Shown: positions 44,468 to 54,413 of the stretch, in pieces
Layout of the letters: the number at the start of each line of letters is the position of its first letter
How positions within the stretch are numbered: the first letter of the stretch is position 1
From: Opitutaceae bacterium
Lineage (GTDB): Bacteria; Verrucomicrobiota; Verrucomicrobiia; Opitutales; Opitutaceae
Assembly: GCA_028284385.1 (NCBI GenBank)
Contig: JANQRT010000059.1
Coordinates: 1 to 64,000 of the forward strand
DNA length: 64,000 nt
Direction: 5' to 3'
Position numbers and translations under genes: made by a program
Notes under the pieces: model-generated
Databases searched by the model: none
Told to the model about the DNA's origin: nothing
Seen by the model: only the letters and a program-made list of their open reading frames with translations

Positions 44468-44926
44468 TCAGGACTTAGAGCAGGATCCGTTTTTATGAAA
44501 CTCATCACATCGTGCTGTGACTTGCAGTCTTTGGTTTATCGGAGTCAGCCCTACCATTGAGGATACGCTGCTTCCATACCATTCCATAAACGGTGCGCTG
44601 ATCTCGAAGATCTTCTGACAGTCGTTGCAGATTACCTGAGCCTTGGGAGCGTCCTCCTCCGAATTCGGCATGTAGTACTTCATGTTGATGCCGATATCCA
44701 CTTCTCGAACAAGGTTGCTCTCCACCAGGATAGGCAAGGTGCGATAGACGGTCGCTCTCGATACCGTGCGATCAATTGCTCTCGCCTTGTCGAGTAGCTC
44801 CTCGGCTGTGAAATGAGTCGATTCATTGAAAACCGCCTCGAATATGGCCAGCCTTTGACCCGTCATTCGCAGGTTGTGCTTTACCAGAAAGGCCCGAAAC
44901 TTTTCTCTGCACTCGTCGATTGTCAC
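44468..44926 (-). CDS. Fur-family metalloregulator
   Basis: 152 residues. The N-terminal winged helix (LRMTGQRLAIFEAVF, HFTAEELLDKAR, SRATVYRTLPILVESNLV) is the Fur/PerR/Zur DNA-binding domain. Structural zinc ligands are present as C100/C103 (ICNDC) and C140/C149 at the C-terminus, though the second pair has eight residues between the cysteines where two to four is usual. The HxH before the first CxxC, which in Fur binds the regulatory metal, is missing (DAPKAQVIC), so it may not be a normal iron sensor. Start codon is GTG, inside an 11-bp tandem repeat that probably gives autoregulation. Peroxide, zinc or another signal are all possible. Confidence 0.85.
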   Translation of the reverse strand: MTIDECREKFRAFLVKHNLRMTGQRLAIFEAVFNESTHFTAEELLDKARAIDRTVSRATVYRTLPILVESNLVREVDIGINMKYYMPNSEEDAPKAQVICNDCQKIFEISAPFMEWYGSSVSSMVGLTPINQRLQVTARCDEFHKNGSCSKS

Positions 44927-44966
44927 TCAATTGAGTCTCAATTGATTCTCAATTGCTGTCAATGAT
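44926..44966. promoter_or_regulatory. 11-bp tandem repeat over the Fur-family gene start (likely operator)
   Basis: CTCAATTG recurs at 44926, 44937 and 44948, exactly one 11-bp step apart, with a decayed fourth copy near 44959. On the minus strand it reads CAATTGAGAAT, CAATTGAGACT, CAATTGAGTGA, the last holding the GTG start. TCAATTGA and TGAGACTCA are palindromes, giving overlapping inverted sites on one helix face, as in Fur/PerR operators. Confidence 0.65.
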
Positions 44967-45029
44967 TGTCTTGAAAACGAAAAGCGAAAACAGGGTAGCC
45001 ATCCTGCTCGGGTTCCCTTCTATCGGTCT

Positions 45030-47279
45030 ATGGATCCTGACGAGAGGATAGTCAGCGTTTGGCCGCTAACCGGGTTTGGCAAAGCATTGCATTATCGAGT
45101 GCCATCTGGATGGGCAGACGAGATATGGCCGGGCAGTCTTGTACGTGTCCCGCTCGGTCGACGATTTGTTGTGGGGGTTGTATTCGAAAAAGACAGTCAG
45201 CCCGACTTGCCGCTTGTGCAGCTAAAACTTGTTTCTCAGATTATCTATCCCTACCCAATTCTAAACGCTAATCTGCTCCAGCTCGCCGAATGGATACGAA
45301 GTTACTATGGAGCAAGTATGGAATCGGTATTGGAAACGATGATACCATCGGTTGCTCGCCAAGGAAAGTCCGCTAGAAAAATAAAATACGCGAAGCTTGT
45401 CCGCTCGCTGGACAGAGAGGAACTAGCCAAATTGGAATCTCGCGCCCCAAAGCAGTTTGCGCTTTACCAATTTATTGCTCAGCAATTCACGGCTCAAAAG
45501 AAGAGCGCGCTTCTAGGTAGAGTAAACGCTTCGGAAGCTGCTTACCGAGCCTTGCTGGAAAAAGGGTTCATCACGGAAGAGGCCCGCGTTTCAAAGCGAA
45601 TAGCGTATGATGACGAGCTTGCTGAAGCGGAATTTGTCGAGGAAAGGGATATTGTTTTAAACGACGAGCAATCGCGGGCGGTCGCAAGCGTTTTCGCTAG
45701 CATGGAGCAGGGAACGTTTGCGACTCATTTGCTTCAAGGCGTGACTGGATCTGGCAAAACTGAAGTCTACCTCGCTGCTATGACGAAAGCTTTGGACGAG
45801 GGGAAGGGCGTTCTCTTCCTGGTTCCGGAAGTGGCTTTGACGCCACAAACGGTTGGTCGTATTCGGTCACGACTTTTTAGATACAAGCACATTTCAACTG
45901 TCGTCTTGCATAGTGGACTTTCCGAGGGCGAGAGACTTGACGCCTGGATTTCGCTTTCAAAGGGAGAGGCTCAGGTTGTGGTGGGCGCTCGTTCAGCGGT
46001 ATTCGCTCCAATAAGGAACCTGGGTTTGATTATCGTCGATGAAGAGCATGAACCGGCTTACAAACAAGACGAGACGCCCCGCTATCATGGGCGAGATGTG
46101 GCGGTGTATCGAGCTTTCCTGGAAAACGTGGTCTGCCTTTTAGGATCAGCAACGCCATCTCTCGAGTCGTTTCGAAATGTCGATCGCGGAAAATATATTC
46201 AAAATCTCCTTACAAAACGGGTGGATGATCGCTCTCTACCCGTTTTTCATGTTGTCGATATGCGTTCCGAAGTTATGCGCACTCGCAAGCCGGTTCAACT
46301 GTCATCGTTATTGATTGATAAACTGCAGGAACGATACGAATCAGGGGAGCAAAGCATTCTATTTATAAACCGGCGCGGCTATTCCGCTAGTATGCTTTGC
46401 CAGGAGTGTGGTCACGTAGAGGAGTGCGATCATTGTAGCGTGCCCATGACCTATCACCGTTCGGATGAAACGCTCAAATGCCATCTTTGCGGGAATGAAG
46501 TGGCGGCTCCTCTTTTGTGTCCCGAGTGCAAGAGCCCTAAAATACGATGGAAAGGCATGGGCACCCAGCGGATCGAGGATGCTGTTAAGAGAGTTTTGCC
46601 ACGAGCTCGTATTCAAAGAATCGATGCGGATACAATGTCGCGTAAGCATCTTTTCCGCGAAATTCTAGGCGACTTTCGATTGGGCAAGATCGACGTTCTA
46701 GTGGGTACGCAGATGATAGCCAAGGGACTCGATTTCCCCAACGTAACCCTCGTTGGGATGGTCGATGCGGATCTTTCTCTTCACATTGCCGACTTTCGGG
46801 CCAACGAACGAACTTTCCAGCTTCTGGTGCAAGTTTCAGGCCGAGCGGGGAGGGGAGATCTGGCCGGCGAAGTGGTTGTCCAAACTTTCACCCCCCATGC
46901 CGACCCCATTCAGTTCGCTCGAAAAGAGGATGTTAGCCATTTTCTCGAAGTCGAAGCTGAGAGTCGTCGATCTCATGGGTATCCTCCTTTCCGCCACTTG
47001 ATTCGACAGGTGTTTCGCGGGCCTAACGAAGATAAGGTCCGCTTCTTCGCTGAACAGTTCGCCAAGCGAGCAGGCAATGCTCTCCAGGATCGGGTCGAGC
47101 TTCGTGGTCCAGCTCCGTGCGCGATCGAGAAGATGAAGGACAACTACCGCTATCAGATTTGGTATTTCGCGAATAGGGTAAGCGACATTATGACGTCGCT
47201 TGGAGAAATCGAGACCGAGATAAACTGGCCGAAAGACGTGATTCAGGTTTTCGATGTGGATCCCATGAACCTGAGTTAG
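45030..47279 (+). CDS. priA: primosomal replication restart helicase PriA
   Basis: 749 residues. The N-terminal 3'-DNA-binding domain (1-105) begins VWPLTGFGKALHYRVP. The helicase core has Walker A GVTGSGKTE (about 237), DEEH (about 337) and GSATPS. The eight-Cys zinc module (about 455-510: CQECGHVEECDHC and CHLCGNE, CPECKSP) lies within the second lobe, followed by GTQMIAKGLDFPNVTLVGM. PriA reloads the replisome at stalled forks. Length and motif order match the family. It is divergent from the Fur-family gene; the upstream gap carries that gene's repeat. Confidence 0.96.
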   Translation: MDPDERIVSVWPLTGFGKALHYRVPSGWADEIWPGSLVRVPLGRRFVVGVVFEKDSQPDLPLVQLKLVSQIIYPYPILNANLLQLAEWIRSYYGASMESVLETMIPSVARQGKSARKIKYAKLVRSLDREELAKLESRAPKQFALYQFIAQQFTAQKKSALLGRVNASEAAYRALLEKGFITEEARVSKRIAYDDELAEAEFVEERDIVLNDEQSRAVASVFASMEQGTFATHLLQGVTGSGKTEVYLAAMTKALDEGKGVLFLVPEVALTPQTVGRIRSRLFRYKHISTVVLHSGLSEGERLDAWISLSKGEAQVVVGARSAVFAPIRNLGLIIVDEEHEPAYKQDETPRYHGRDVAVYRAFLENVVCLLGSATPSLESFRNVDRGKYIQNLLTKRVDDRSLPVFHVVDMRSEVMRTRKPVQLSSLLIDKLQERYESGEQSILFINRRGYSASMLCQECGHVEECDHCSVPMTYHRSDETLKCHLCGNEVAAPLLCPECKSPKIRWKGMGTQRIEDAVKRVLPRARIQRIDADTMSRKHLFREILGDFRLGKIDVLVGTQMIAKGLDFPNVTLVGMVDADLSLHIADFRANERTFQLLVQVSGRAGRGDLAGEVVVQTFTPHADPIQFARKEDVSHFLEVEAESRRSHGYPPFRHLIRQVFRGPNEDKVRFFAEQFAKRAGNALQDRVELRGPAPCAIEKMKDNYRYQIWYFANRVSDIMTSLGEIETEINWPKDVIQVFDVDPMNLS

Positions 47280-47348
47280 CGGCTTTTTCGATCACTCTTC
47301 TCAGCAAGAAACGTTGCTTTCCTTTAAACGCTCTTTTTTGTTCCGAAT

Positions 47349-48770
47349 ATGCGTATCTACTTTCTTGGCATTGCGGGCACGGCTATGGGAAATGCCGCTT
47401 TGCTGTTGCGCGCTCTTGGTCATGAGGTGATCGGTTCCGACAAAGCGATTTATCCGCCCATGAGCGTCATGCTTGAGGAGGCTGGAATCGAGGCGCTGTC
47501 GGATTACGATCCACAGCGTCTGGAAAATTTGAATCCCGATCTGGTCGTGGTGGGGAACGCTTTTTCGCGGGGCAATTCAGAGGTGGAATTTTTGCTCGAG
47601 AGCCGCCGGTTTCGCTACGCTTCCTTGCCTGAAACACTGCATCGGTTCATTCTATCCAAGCGTAACAATATTGTGGTTACGGGTACGCACGGCAAGACGA
47701 CAACCACTTCGATTGCCGCTCATCTTCTTGAGCAGGCTGGTCTTTCTCCGGGCTACTTGATTGGCGGAGCTCCGATAGATCCTCCGAGCGGTTGGTCAAA
47801 CGGTTCTCCTGAAGCCCCTTTTGTGATAGAGGGAGATGAATACGACAGCGCCTTTTTCGACAAGCGTAGCAAGTTCATTCATTACGCTCCTAATTTCGCG
47901 ATTGTTAACAATCTCGAATTCGATCACGCGGATATCTTTCGCGATCTCGAGGATGTAAAACGCTCCTTTTCTCACTTTCTTCGCCTTGTCCCGTCAAGCG
48001 GCTGCCTCTTGCTAAACGGAGACGACGATAACGTCCTATCCCTACTGCCAATCCCCTGGACCAAACATCTTCTTGTGGGACGTTCGGACGCCTGTGATAT
48101 TCGTATCCGTAATTATGAGGCAATTGCTTCGGGTTCTCGATTCGAAATTCTTTGGAAAGGCAGACTTTGGCAGGAGGTGGAATGGGGCTTAAGCGGACTG
48201 TTCAACGCTCGCAACGCTGCGATGGCTTCATTGGCGGCCGCCTTGGCTTCCGGAAATTCGGATGACCCCACGCGTTTCGATCTGAGACATCTCGCTTCGT
48301 TTCGCGGCGTTCAGAGGCGTCAAAGCGTAAGAGCAACTTCCTCCAGGCTAACAGTGATCGAGGATTTCGGCCATCATCCGACTTCAATCAAGGAAACGCT
48401 CGTCGCTATGCGTAACCAATATAAGGATACGAAAATTCTCGCGGCTTTCGAACCTCGGAGCAATACTTCCCGACTGGAGGCGATGAGAGAGCTCATGCAT
48501 CAAGCTCTTTCCCAAGCCGATGAAGTGGTTATCGGCGAGGCGAAGTCTGGACAGAGTGAAGGCGTTGAGCTTATGGACACTTTTTCGCTTGCCGATTCGC
48601 TTAATCGAGCAGGCATTGCGGCAAAAGCCTGCAACAGTAACGATGAGGCGCTTCGTTTTCTTAAGGAAAGGATTTCGAGTAGCGCTGAGAAGGTGCTGGT
48701 CGTCTTTTTCAGTAACGGTTCCTTCGGAGGCATTATCGACCGATTCGTAGATTTCGATAACGGCTATTAG
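47349..48770 (+). CDS. mpl: UDP-MurNAc : tripeptide ligase Mpl
   Basis: 473 residues of the Mur ligase family. FLGIAGTAMGNAALLLRALGHEV at the N-terminus is the MurC/Mpl UDP-binding domain, GTHGKTTTT (about 111-119) the ATP loop, and EGDEYDSAFFDKRSKF with NNLEFDHADIF is the Mpl-specific central motif. DFGHHPTSIKETL ends in the C-terminal domain. It joins recovered L-Ala-D-Glu-meso-DAP to UDP-MurNAc, a recycling step of peptidoglycan, and indicates a DAP-type wall. It stands 69 bp after priA on the same strand. Confidence 0.93.
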   Translation: MRIYFLGIAGTAMGNAALLLRALGHEVIGSDKAIYPPMSVMLEEAGIEALSDYDPQRLENLNPDLVVVGNAFSRGNSEVEFLLESRRFRYASLPETLHRFILSKRNNIVVTGTHGKTTTTSIAAHLLEQAGLSPGYLIGGAPIDPPSGWSNGSPEAPFVIEGDEYDSAFFDKRSKFIHYAPNFAIVNNLEFDHADIFRDLEDVKRSFSHFLRLVPSSGCLLLNGDDDNVLSLLPIPWTKHLLVGRSDACDIRIRNYEAIASGSRFEILWKGRLWQEVEWGLSGLFNARNAAMASLAAALASGNSDDPTRFDLRHLASFRGVQRRQSVRATSSRLTVIEDFGHHPTSIKETLVAMRNQYKDTKILAAFEPRSNTSRLEAMRELMHQALSQADEVVIGEAKSGQSEGVELMDTFSLADSLNRAGIAAKACNSNDEALRFLKERISSSAEKVLVVFFSNGSFGGIIDRFVDFDNGY

Positions 48771-48842
48771 ATCTGCTTAAAGTCTTGATCTGGTTAATCC
48801 TTTGTTGAACTGGCCTATGAATTCGCTAGTTATAGATTCACT

Positions 48843-50483
48843 ATGGCCACTCCCGAATTTCATTTTCAAAAGCTGTTCGAACTAGAAGAGGACGATACTG
48901 AGTATCGTCTGTTGACCGACGAATTCGTTTCAGTCGATTCATTCGATGGGAAAGAGATTCTGAAAGTAGAGTCGGCAGGTCTTAGCCATTTGGTGAATAC
49001 CGCGATGCACGACCTTTCCTTCATGCTTCGAACCAAGCATCTGGAACAGGTCGCGGAGATACTGGAAGACGAAGAGGCTTCGGAGAACGATCGCCACGTC
49101 GCCCTTACGTTGCTGCGCAATGCCGAGATAGCCGCCCAAGGCGTCTTGCCATTTTGCCAGGATACCGGAACCGCGATCGTAATGGCGAAGAAGGGACAGC
49201 AAGTGTGGACCGGCGCCAACGACGAGGAAGCGATTTCAAAAGGGGTCTATGACACCTACACTGGAGATAATCTTCGCTATTCGCAGACCGCTCCTATTTC
49301 CATGTACGAGGAGAAGAATACGCGAACCAACCTCCCCGCCCAAATCGACATCTACGCTGCGGAGGGAATGGAGTATAGCTTTCTATGTCTCGCTAAAGGT
49401 GGCGGATCGGCGAACAAGACCTACCTTTATCAGGAAACCAAGGCCCTCTTGAATCCCAAAACGCTGGAGGCTTTTCTTCTTGATAAAATGGTTACTTTGG
49501 GGACGGCCGCCTGTCCTCCTTATCACTTGGTTTTCGTGATTGGAGGAACGTCTGCCGAGGCTTGCCTAAAGACTGTCAAGGTCGCCTCGGCTAAGGACTT
49601 GGATAAACTGCCGACTTCCGGCAACGAGCACGGTCGCGCTTTTCGTGATACCGAGCTGGAGGAAACTATGCTTCGCCGAGCTCAGGAATGTGGTATTGGA
49701 GCTCAATTTGGCGGTAAATACTTCGCTCTCGATGTAAGGATAATTCGCTTACCGCGTCATGGAGCGAGTTGTCCGGTTGGAATCGGCGTTTCTTGTTCGG
49801 CCGATAGAAATATAAAAGCCAAGATTAACAAGGACGGCCTCTGGGTGGAAAAACTGGAGGGCGATCCAGGTAGGTTGATTCCGGAATCCGCTGGCGGGCA
49901 AAAGAATATGGATGTCGTTGAGATTGATCTCAATCGGCCAATGTCAGCCATTTTAGCCGAGTTGAACCAGTATCCCGTTCAAACACGTCTTTCGCTCAAC
50001 GGAACCATCATTGTCGCTCGGGATATTGCTCATGCCAAACTCAAGGAACGTTTGGATAATGGCGAAGACCTGCCTCAGTATTTTAAGGACCATCCGGTTT
50101 ATTATGCCGGTCCTGCTAAGACGCCGAAAGGACTCCCTTCCGGATCCTTTGGTCCAACCACCGCTGGACGGATGGACGCCTATGTGGATTTGTTTCAGCA
50201 ACATGGCGGTTCCATGATCATGCTGGCCAAGGGCAACCGTAGTCAGCCTGTTGTCGATGCCTGCCAAAAATATGGAGGCTTCTACCTTGGTTCCATAGGC
50301 GGCCCCGCAGCCATTCTGGCCAAGCAGAATATTAACAAAGTCGAGCTCGTGGAATACGAGGAATTGGGGATGGAAGCGATTTGGAAAATTGAAGTCACTG
50401 ACTTCCCCGCTTTCATTTTGGTCGACGACAAAGGAAACGATTTCTTCCAGATCATACGCAAATCCAAGATCAAGGTTTCGTAG
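48843..50483 (+). CDS. fumA: class I fumarate hydratase
   Basis: 546 residues with the alpha and beta parts of class I (iron-sulfur) fumarase in one chain, as in FumA/Fum[29 protein letters not shown] and the Cys in [11 protein letters not shown] provide the three 4Fe-4S ligands. The beta half begins around residue 360 with [18 protein letters not shown] and has [15 protein letters not shown]. It interconverts fumarate and malate in the citric acid cycle. Its last 14 bp overlap the convergent membrane-TPR gene. Confidence 0.94.
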   Translation: MATPEFHFQKLFELEEDDTEYRLLTDEFVSVDSFDGKEILKVESAGLSHLVNTAMHDLSFMLRTKHLEQVAEILEDEEASENDRHVALTLLRNAEIAAQGVLPFCQDTGTAIVMAKKGQQVWTGANDEEAISKGVYDTYTGDNLRYSQTAPISMYEEKNTRTNLPAQIDIYAAEGMEYSFLCLAKGGGSANKTYLYQETKALLNPKTLEAFLLDKMVTLGTAACPPYHLVFVIGGTSAEACLKTVKVASAKDLDKLPTSGNEHGRAFRDTELEETMLRRAQECGIGAQFGGKYFALDVRIIRLPRHGASCPVGIGVSCSADRNIKAKINKDGLWVEKLEGDPGRLIPESAGGQKNMDVVEIDLNRPMSAILAELNQYPVQTRLSLNGTIIVARDIAHAKLKERLDNGEDLPQYFKDHPVYYAGPAKTPKGLPSGSFGPTTAGRMDAYVDLFQQHGGSMIMLAKGNRSQPVVDACQKYGGFYLGSIGGPAAILAKQNINKVELVEYEELGMEAIWKIEVTDFPAFILVDDKGNDFFQIIRKSKIKVS

Positions 50484-52266
50484 GGAATCCCAAGCTTCTA
50501 AATGTATCGGCTTCCTCCGTACGCCCCGTGTGCTCGTAGCACTCGATGAGAAAGGGGAGGATCATGGCCAGCCGTCGAGGCTGATCCTCCTTTTCGAATT
50601 GGTCTATGCTAGCCAGACAGAATTCTAGTGAAGCGGTTGCCTTTGCATACTCGCCTAGCTTTGTTAAGGATTGCCCAAGAAAGCAGCGAGACTCCCAGCG
50701 AACAGGATCGATCTTGCTAGCCTTGCGGAAATAGACCGCCGCTTGTTCCCAGTTCTCGTCGTTTATCGAAAACAGTCCTAGATTGTTAAGAGCAGATAGA
50801 TCCTTTGGCGAAATGTCTAAGATTTTCAAATACAGATCGTTCGCTTCGGAAAGTTCTTGTGACACCATTCTCTGCTGGGCCAAAGCGTGTAGCGCCGCTA
50901 AATTCCTGGGATTGAGTTCCAAAGCCGCTTCCAGTTCCGCTATGCCTTCCGGACGCCGATTACTCGCTAGCAGGTTTTGAGCGGAGCGGAAATAGACGCG
51001 ACTATCATTCGCGTTAATGGCTCTTGCTGCTTCGACCATAGCTTGGCCGGATCCTCTGGTTGTAAGAACGTTCTGCGTTTGGTCCACGACGGCGCACAGC
51101 AGAAGTATTGTTCCGCCACCGAAGCGCGTGAGGCGAGCAGGCCAGGATTTGCCTAACAGCCATTTTAGGAGATCCGGCATCGCGCTGTTCTCAATTGGCT
51201 CCGATTCTTTCTCGCGTTGGTTAGAGCCTAACAGCAGCCGAGCAATGCGACCGTCTCTCAATTTCCAAATGGCTCCATCGAGCATGAAGTGATGTATGTT
51301 GACCAAAGCCATGAAAATCATAGCGCTTTCAAACAGATCGTGTCGAAACACAGTGGATACAATCCATGGTCCTGGTACGAACAAGGCTATGCCTCCTAGG
51401 ACCAGTATTGAAAAGTATCGCCATGGACGCCACTCCGGTTTGCTCCTCTCGGGACCTTGTTCGCTCTCTCTCTTAGCGTAGTAGCTTGTGATCCACAAGT
51501 ATTGGGCGCAATGCATAAAAGCCAGGATGCCAGCGCTGAAATAGGTGGCCGGATACTCTTGCCCTAGCGATCCTCTCAACACTCCGGGCAACAGAAACCA
51601 GAGAAATTGACTGGTGTGCAACAGCATGGGGGCTATGAGAACCCTCGTACTGTATTGTTGTGACAACGACAAGAAACTGTAAGCTGCGCCTATACCGAAT
51701 ATAAGGTAGCCAATTAGCTTGAGGCCTACGGCGATCGCTTCAGGCATTCCGATTGTTAAGGTCATGGCGTCTTGCGATTTCTCGCCGTCGAGCTCAACGA
51801 GCCAGACTAAATAGGAGCCTATATACGATGCGTAGAGCGCATTTCGTTGGCCTCGTTTGATGCTCACGTCACCCCTTCGCATCATCATCATGGCAATGCC
51901 GAAATTCTGCCCAGTATAATGCCAAGGACTCCAAACTAGATAGATGGTGAATAGTAGCGGCACCATCTGAGGCGAAATATGCGCTGCAATTCCGGATACG
52001 CCGATTATCGCCGTTATGTAGATCGAAAAAACCTTGTAACGATCGACGTCGCGCTTCAGCCCATAAGCGCGATGCAAAGTGGCCATGTAATGCGGGTTGT
52101 TACAGAATAGGGCTAGAAAGTAGAACCCAAGCGACATCGCCCCGTAATGGCTGCCCGTTAGGTAGAATGTGAGGCCGATGAGAGGTAGCGACCAGCCGCC
52201 GCAGCCGATTAGCAGGTCGATTTTGGGACCCTTCAGCCAAAGCTTTGGTTTTTCCGACCCCGTCAC
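50470..52266 (-). CDS. membrane protein with C-terminal TPR domain
   Basis: 598 residues. About ten hydrophobic segments span residues 17-400, with several His-containing loops ([45 protein letters not shown]) spaced through them. After a last helix near 370-390 the C-terminal 190 residues hold four or more TPRs ([18 protein letters not shown]). Conserved histidines in membrane loops suggest an enzyme or metal/heme site. I do not recognise the family. It ends a tight minus-strand group with a DciA-like gene (4 bp) and an MDR dehydrogenase, and overlaps fumarase by 14 bp tail to tail. Confidence 0.7.
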   Translation of the reverse strand: MTGSEKPKLWLKGPKIDLLIGCGGWSLPLIGLTFYLTGSHYGAMSLGFYFLALFCNNPHYMATLHRAYGLKRDVDRYKVFSIYITAIIGVSGIAAHISPQMVPLLFTIYLVWSPWHYTGQNFGIAMMMMRRGDVSIKRGQRNALYASYIGSYLVWLVELDGEKSQDAMTLTIGMPEAIAVGLKLIGYLIFGIGAAYSFLSLSQQYSTRVLIAPMLLHTSQFLWFLLPGVLRGSLGQEYPATYFSAGILAFMHCAQYLWITSYYAKRESEQGPERSKPEWRPWRYFSILVLGGIALFVPGPWIVSTVFRHDLFESAMIFMALVNIHHFMLDGAIWKLRDGRIARLLLGSNQREKESEPIENSAMPDLLKWLLGKSWPARLTRFGGGTILLLCAVVDQTQNVLTTRGSGQAMVEAARAINANDSRVYFRSAQNLLASNRRPEGIAELEAALELNPRNLAALHALAQQRMVSQELSEANDLYLKILDISPKDLSALNNLGLFSINDENWEQAAVYFRKASKIDPVRWESRCFLGQSLTKLGEYAKATASLEFCLASIDQFEKEDQPRRLAMILPFLIECYEHTGRTEEADTFRSLGFPTKP

Positions 52267-52270
52267 ATTC

Positions 52271-52654
52271 CTAACCCGATTTTAAGACAATCTGTCTAAT
52301 TTTCTTGCCGTTTTTTATAGCGTGAATTTTCCGTAACAGAATCGATTTATTGAATTGAAGCTCTTGACGTATTATTGGATTGGATACTGAAATGAAAAGT
52401 ATGGAATCGCGCTCGATTCTAGATGGATGGCTGTAGCGGGCGTTGTCTTCGCCTACGATGGTTGTCCAGTTGTCTCTGATCCTATCTTCCAGCGACTCGA
52501 TACCAATTTTATATCTATCCAGGATGTTGCTGAGAGCGGTTTCCAGATTCTTTGGTCGGCGTCGTTCGACGATGCTATGGTCTTCAGGAATCCCTCGCAA
52601 ATTCGCGATAAGATTTTCAACTTGACGACTAAATCTGTAGGGTTGTTTGGACAT
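52271..52654 (-). CDS. DciA-like protein (DUF721)
   Basis: 127 residues. The central pattern NILDRYKIGIESLEDRIRDNWTTIVGEDNARYSHPSRIERDSILFISVSNPIIRQELQFNKSILLRKI is that of the DUF721/DciA family (N-terminal helical pair, then W-xx-IVG-xx-A-xx-S-P and a beta element with VSNPxxxQEL). DciA loads the replicative helicase in bacteria that lack DnaC/DnaI. A role in replication is therefore likely, though some DUF721 proteins are uncharacterised. It is 4 bp before the membrane-TPR gene and 7 bp after the MDR gene. Confidence 0.8.
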   Translation of the reverse strand: MSKQPYRFSRQVENLIANLRGIPEDHSIVERRRPKNLETALSNILDRYKIGIESLEDRIRDNWTTIVGEDNARYSHPSRIERDSILFISVSNPIIRQELQFNKSILLRKIHAIKNGKKIRQIVLKSG

Positions 52655-52661
52655 TGGCTGA

Positions 52662-53657
52662 TTATGGCGAAAAGAGGATTTTGCCTTTTTTGCCAGGCTT
52701 TATCGACTTCATGATGGCCTCTTTGTATTCGCTCAGCGGATAAGTGGATGCAATGTCGATTTTCGTGTTAGTGTTGTGCATGAAGGTGAACAGCTCTGTC
52801 ATCATCGATTCAATACTTTCCCTACTGGCCTTTTGATACCACTTCGAAACCCAGAATCCTCTCAAGCGGATATCGTTGAATATCAGAAACCTTGCCGGAA
52901 ACGAAGCAGGTCTTCCATCCATCGCTCCGTAGGTGACGAGGTCGTGGCCTTCTTCTAAAATTTCTGCCATTGCCAGAACGCTTTGACCGCCTACGGCATT
53001 TAGCGCCAGTTTTGGTTTTTGGTCAGCTGTCAATTCAATGATGTCCTTCGCTGCGTCCGGCTTGTCTTGCAAGACCGCGTCCGCTCCCAACCCCTTGAGT
53101 TTTTCAGCCTGCGCTAGGTCTCGTACGAGATTAATCGTCTTGTAGCCAAGATGTCTTGAGAATTGTATTACCAATTTACCTACAGCAGAAGTAGCGGCGT
53201 TTTGAATAATCCAGTCACCAGGCTTGAGGCGAGTGAATTGCTTCAGCATGAGCCAGGCGGTTGGCGGATTTATCCAACACATGGCGGCGATTTCCTCGTC
53301 AAGGATTTCCGGAGCTCTGAAGACGGTGGCAGCCTCAATCCTTACATGGCTTTGCCAAGAGCCAGCGGCTGCTGGGATGAAACAGCGATCACCCACCTTC
53401 AGGGAGCTCACCTTTGATCCGACGGCGATGACTTTACCTAGGCCTTCCATGCCGCCTATCGCTGGCAACGCTTTTCGAATGCCATATTGCCCTTTCACGC
53501 TGAAAACATCAGCCGGGTTTATCGGGGCTCTTATGGTCTCGAGAACAATCTCGTTTTCCTTTGGTTTGGAAAGCGGGATGGGCTCAAGCCGCAGCACTTC
53601 ATTTGGATTGCCGAAGCTGTGAAACCGAAGAGCTTGAGAGTGTGAAGGAATATCCAC
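52662..53657 (-). CDS. MDR-family 2-enoyl thioester reductase-like protein
   Basis: 331 residues of the medium-chain dehydrogenase/reductase family without zinc ligands. INPADVFSVKGQYGI carries the Tyr that serves as catalytic residue in MECR/Etr1 enoyl reductases; PAIGGMEGLGKVIAVGSKV and NAATSAVGKLVIQFSRHLG are the substrate and NADPH-binding segments. It probably reduces a trans-2-enoyl thioester with NADPH. Start is GTG (MDIPSHSQ). It opens the minus-strand group with the DciA-like and membrane-TPR genes and diverges from the GNAT gene across 95 bp. Confidence 0.8.
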   Translation of the reverse strand: MDIPSHSQALRFHSFGNPNEVLRLEPIPLSKPKENEIVLETIRAPINPADVFSVKGQYGIRKALPAIGGMEGLGKVIAVGSKVSSLKVGDRCFIPAAAGSWQSHVRIEAATVFRAPEILDEEIAAMCWINPPTAWLMLKQFTRLKPGDWIIQNAATSAVGKLVIQFSRHLGYKTINLVRDLAQAEKLKGLGADAVLQDKPDAAKDIIELTADQKPKLALNAVGGQSVLAMAEILEEGHDLVTYGAMDGRPASFPARFLIFNDIRLRGFWVSKWYQKASRESIESMMTELFTFMHNTNTKIDIASTYPLSEYKEAIMKSIKPGKKGKILFSP

Positions 53658-53752
53658 GTACGAATTCGATTTGGTTATGGCGAATGTGCTCCTAAGCTTG
53701 TTCTTTAGCTCTTTGGAGGCAAGCTTTTGGCTGAATTGAAAGAATCGATAAG

Positions 53753-54316
53753 ATGAGAGTCTATATTCGTAGACCGCAAGCGTCCGACGCGCGGGAGTTC
53801 ATCAAGAAGACGAAGGACAGTGTGAGCATGCATCGCCCTTGGGTTTTCCCGGTAACTTCCGAAGACGGATTTAGGACTTATCTGAATCGTATTGAAGACG
53901 ACCGGAACGAGGGTTTCCTGATTTGCCTGAAACGCTCGGATGAAATTATCGGTCTGGTGAATTTGAATGAAATCGTGTTGGGAGCCTTGGAAAGCGCTTA
54001 CGTTGGCTACTGGCTCGTTAGCGGATTCGAGGGGAAAGGTTTCATGAGCGAAGGATTAGCTCTCGTTTTCGATCACGCTTTTATGAAGATGAATTTGCAT
54101 CGACTCGAGATCAATATCCAGCCATCGAATACGCGTTCCATTGCGCTGGTCGAGAGACTTGGTCTGACACGGGAAGGATTTTCCGCAAAGTATCTGAAGA
54201 TAGGAGGCGAGTGGAAGGATCACGAGCGTTGGGCGATTATCGCCGAGGATTGGAAGGAAAGTGGTGGGGCTGGTTGCGTTCTTCAAAATGTTAGAAGCGT
54301 TTCCAAGAAGTTTTAG
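53753..54316 (+). CDS. GNAT acetyltransferase, RimJ/RimL type
   Basis: 187 residues. RRPQASDAREFIKKTKDSVSMHRPWVFP at the N-terminus and IIGLVNLNEIVLGALESAYVGYWL, GFMSEGLALVFDHAFMKMNLHRLE and NTRSIALVERLGLTREGFSA follow the RimJ/RimL order, with the acetyl-CoA loop FEGKGFMSEG near 85. It likely acetylates a protein N-terminus or small molecule. Although PseH, missing from the pse set, is also a GNAT enzyme, this protein is far from that cluster and looks like the RimJ group. It stands alone before the peptidase gene. Confidence 0.85.
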   Translation: MRVYIRRPQASDAREFIKKTKDSVSMHRPWVFPVTSEDGFRTYLNRIEDDRNEGFLICLKRSDEIIGLVNLNEIVLGALESAYVGYWLVSGFEGKGFMSEGLALVFDHAFMKMNLHRLEINIQPSNTRSIALVERLGLTREGFSAKYLKIGGEWKDHERWAIIAEDWKESGGAGCVLQNVRSVSKKF

Positions 54317-54329
54317 CGACTTAAATTAA

Positions 54330-54413
54330 ATGAAAGGAATAGGAATATTCCTTAGCATTTCCCTGTTGGCTTTGGCCGGGGACCGTGTTCTAAGCATTTC
54401 AAGTTATGAATAG
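54330..54413 (+). CDS. possible 27-residue hydrophobic leader ORF before the peptidase gene
   Basis: Reads MKGIGIFLSISLLALAGDRV and stops within ATGAATAG, which overlaps the start codon of the oligopeptidase gene. The sequence resembles a short signal peptide. The overlap would permit translational coupling. Unsupported by any homologue. Confidence 0.25.
   Translation: MKGIGIFLSISLLALAGDRVLSISSYE

Noticed and set aside
53753..54316. GNAT protein as the missing PseH
   Set aside because: Its order of motifs fits RimJ/RimL and it is more than 20 kb from the pse genes.
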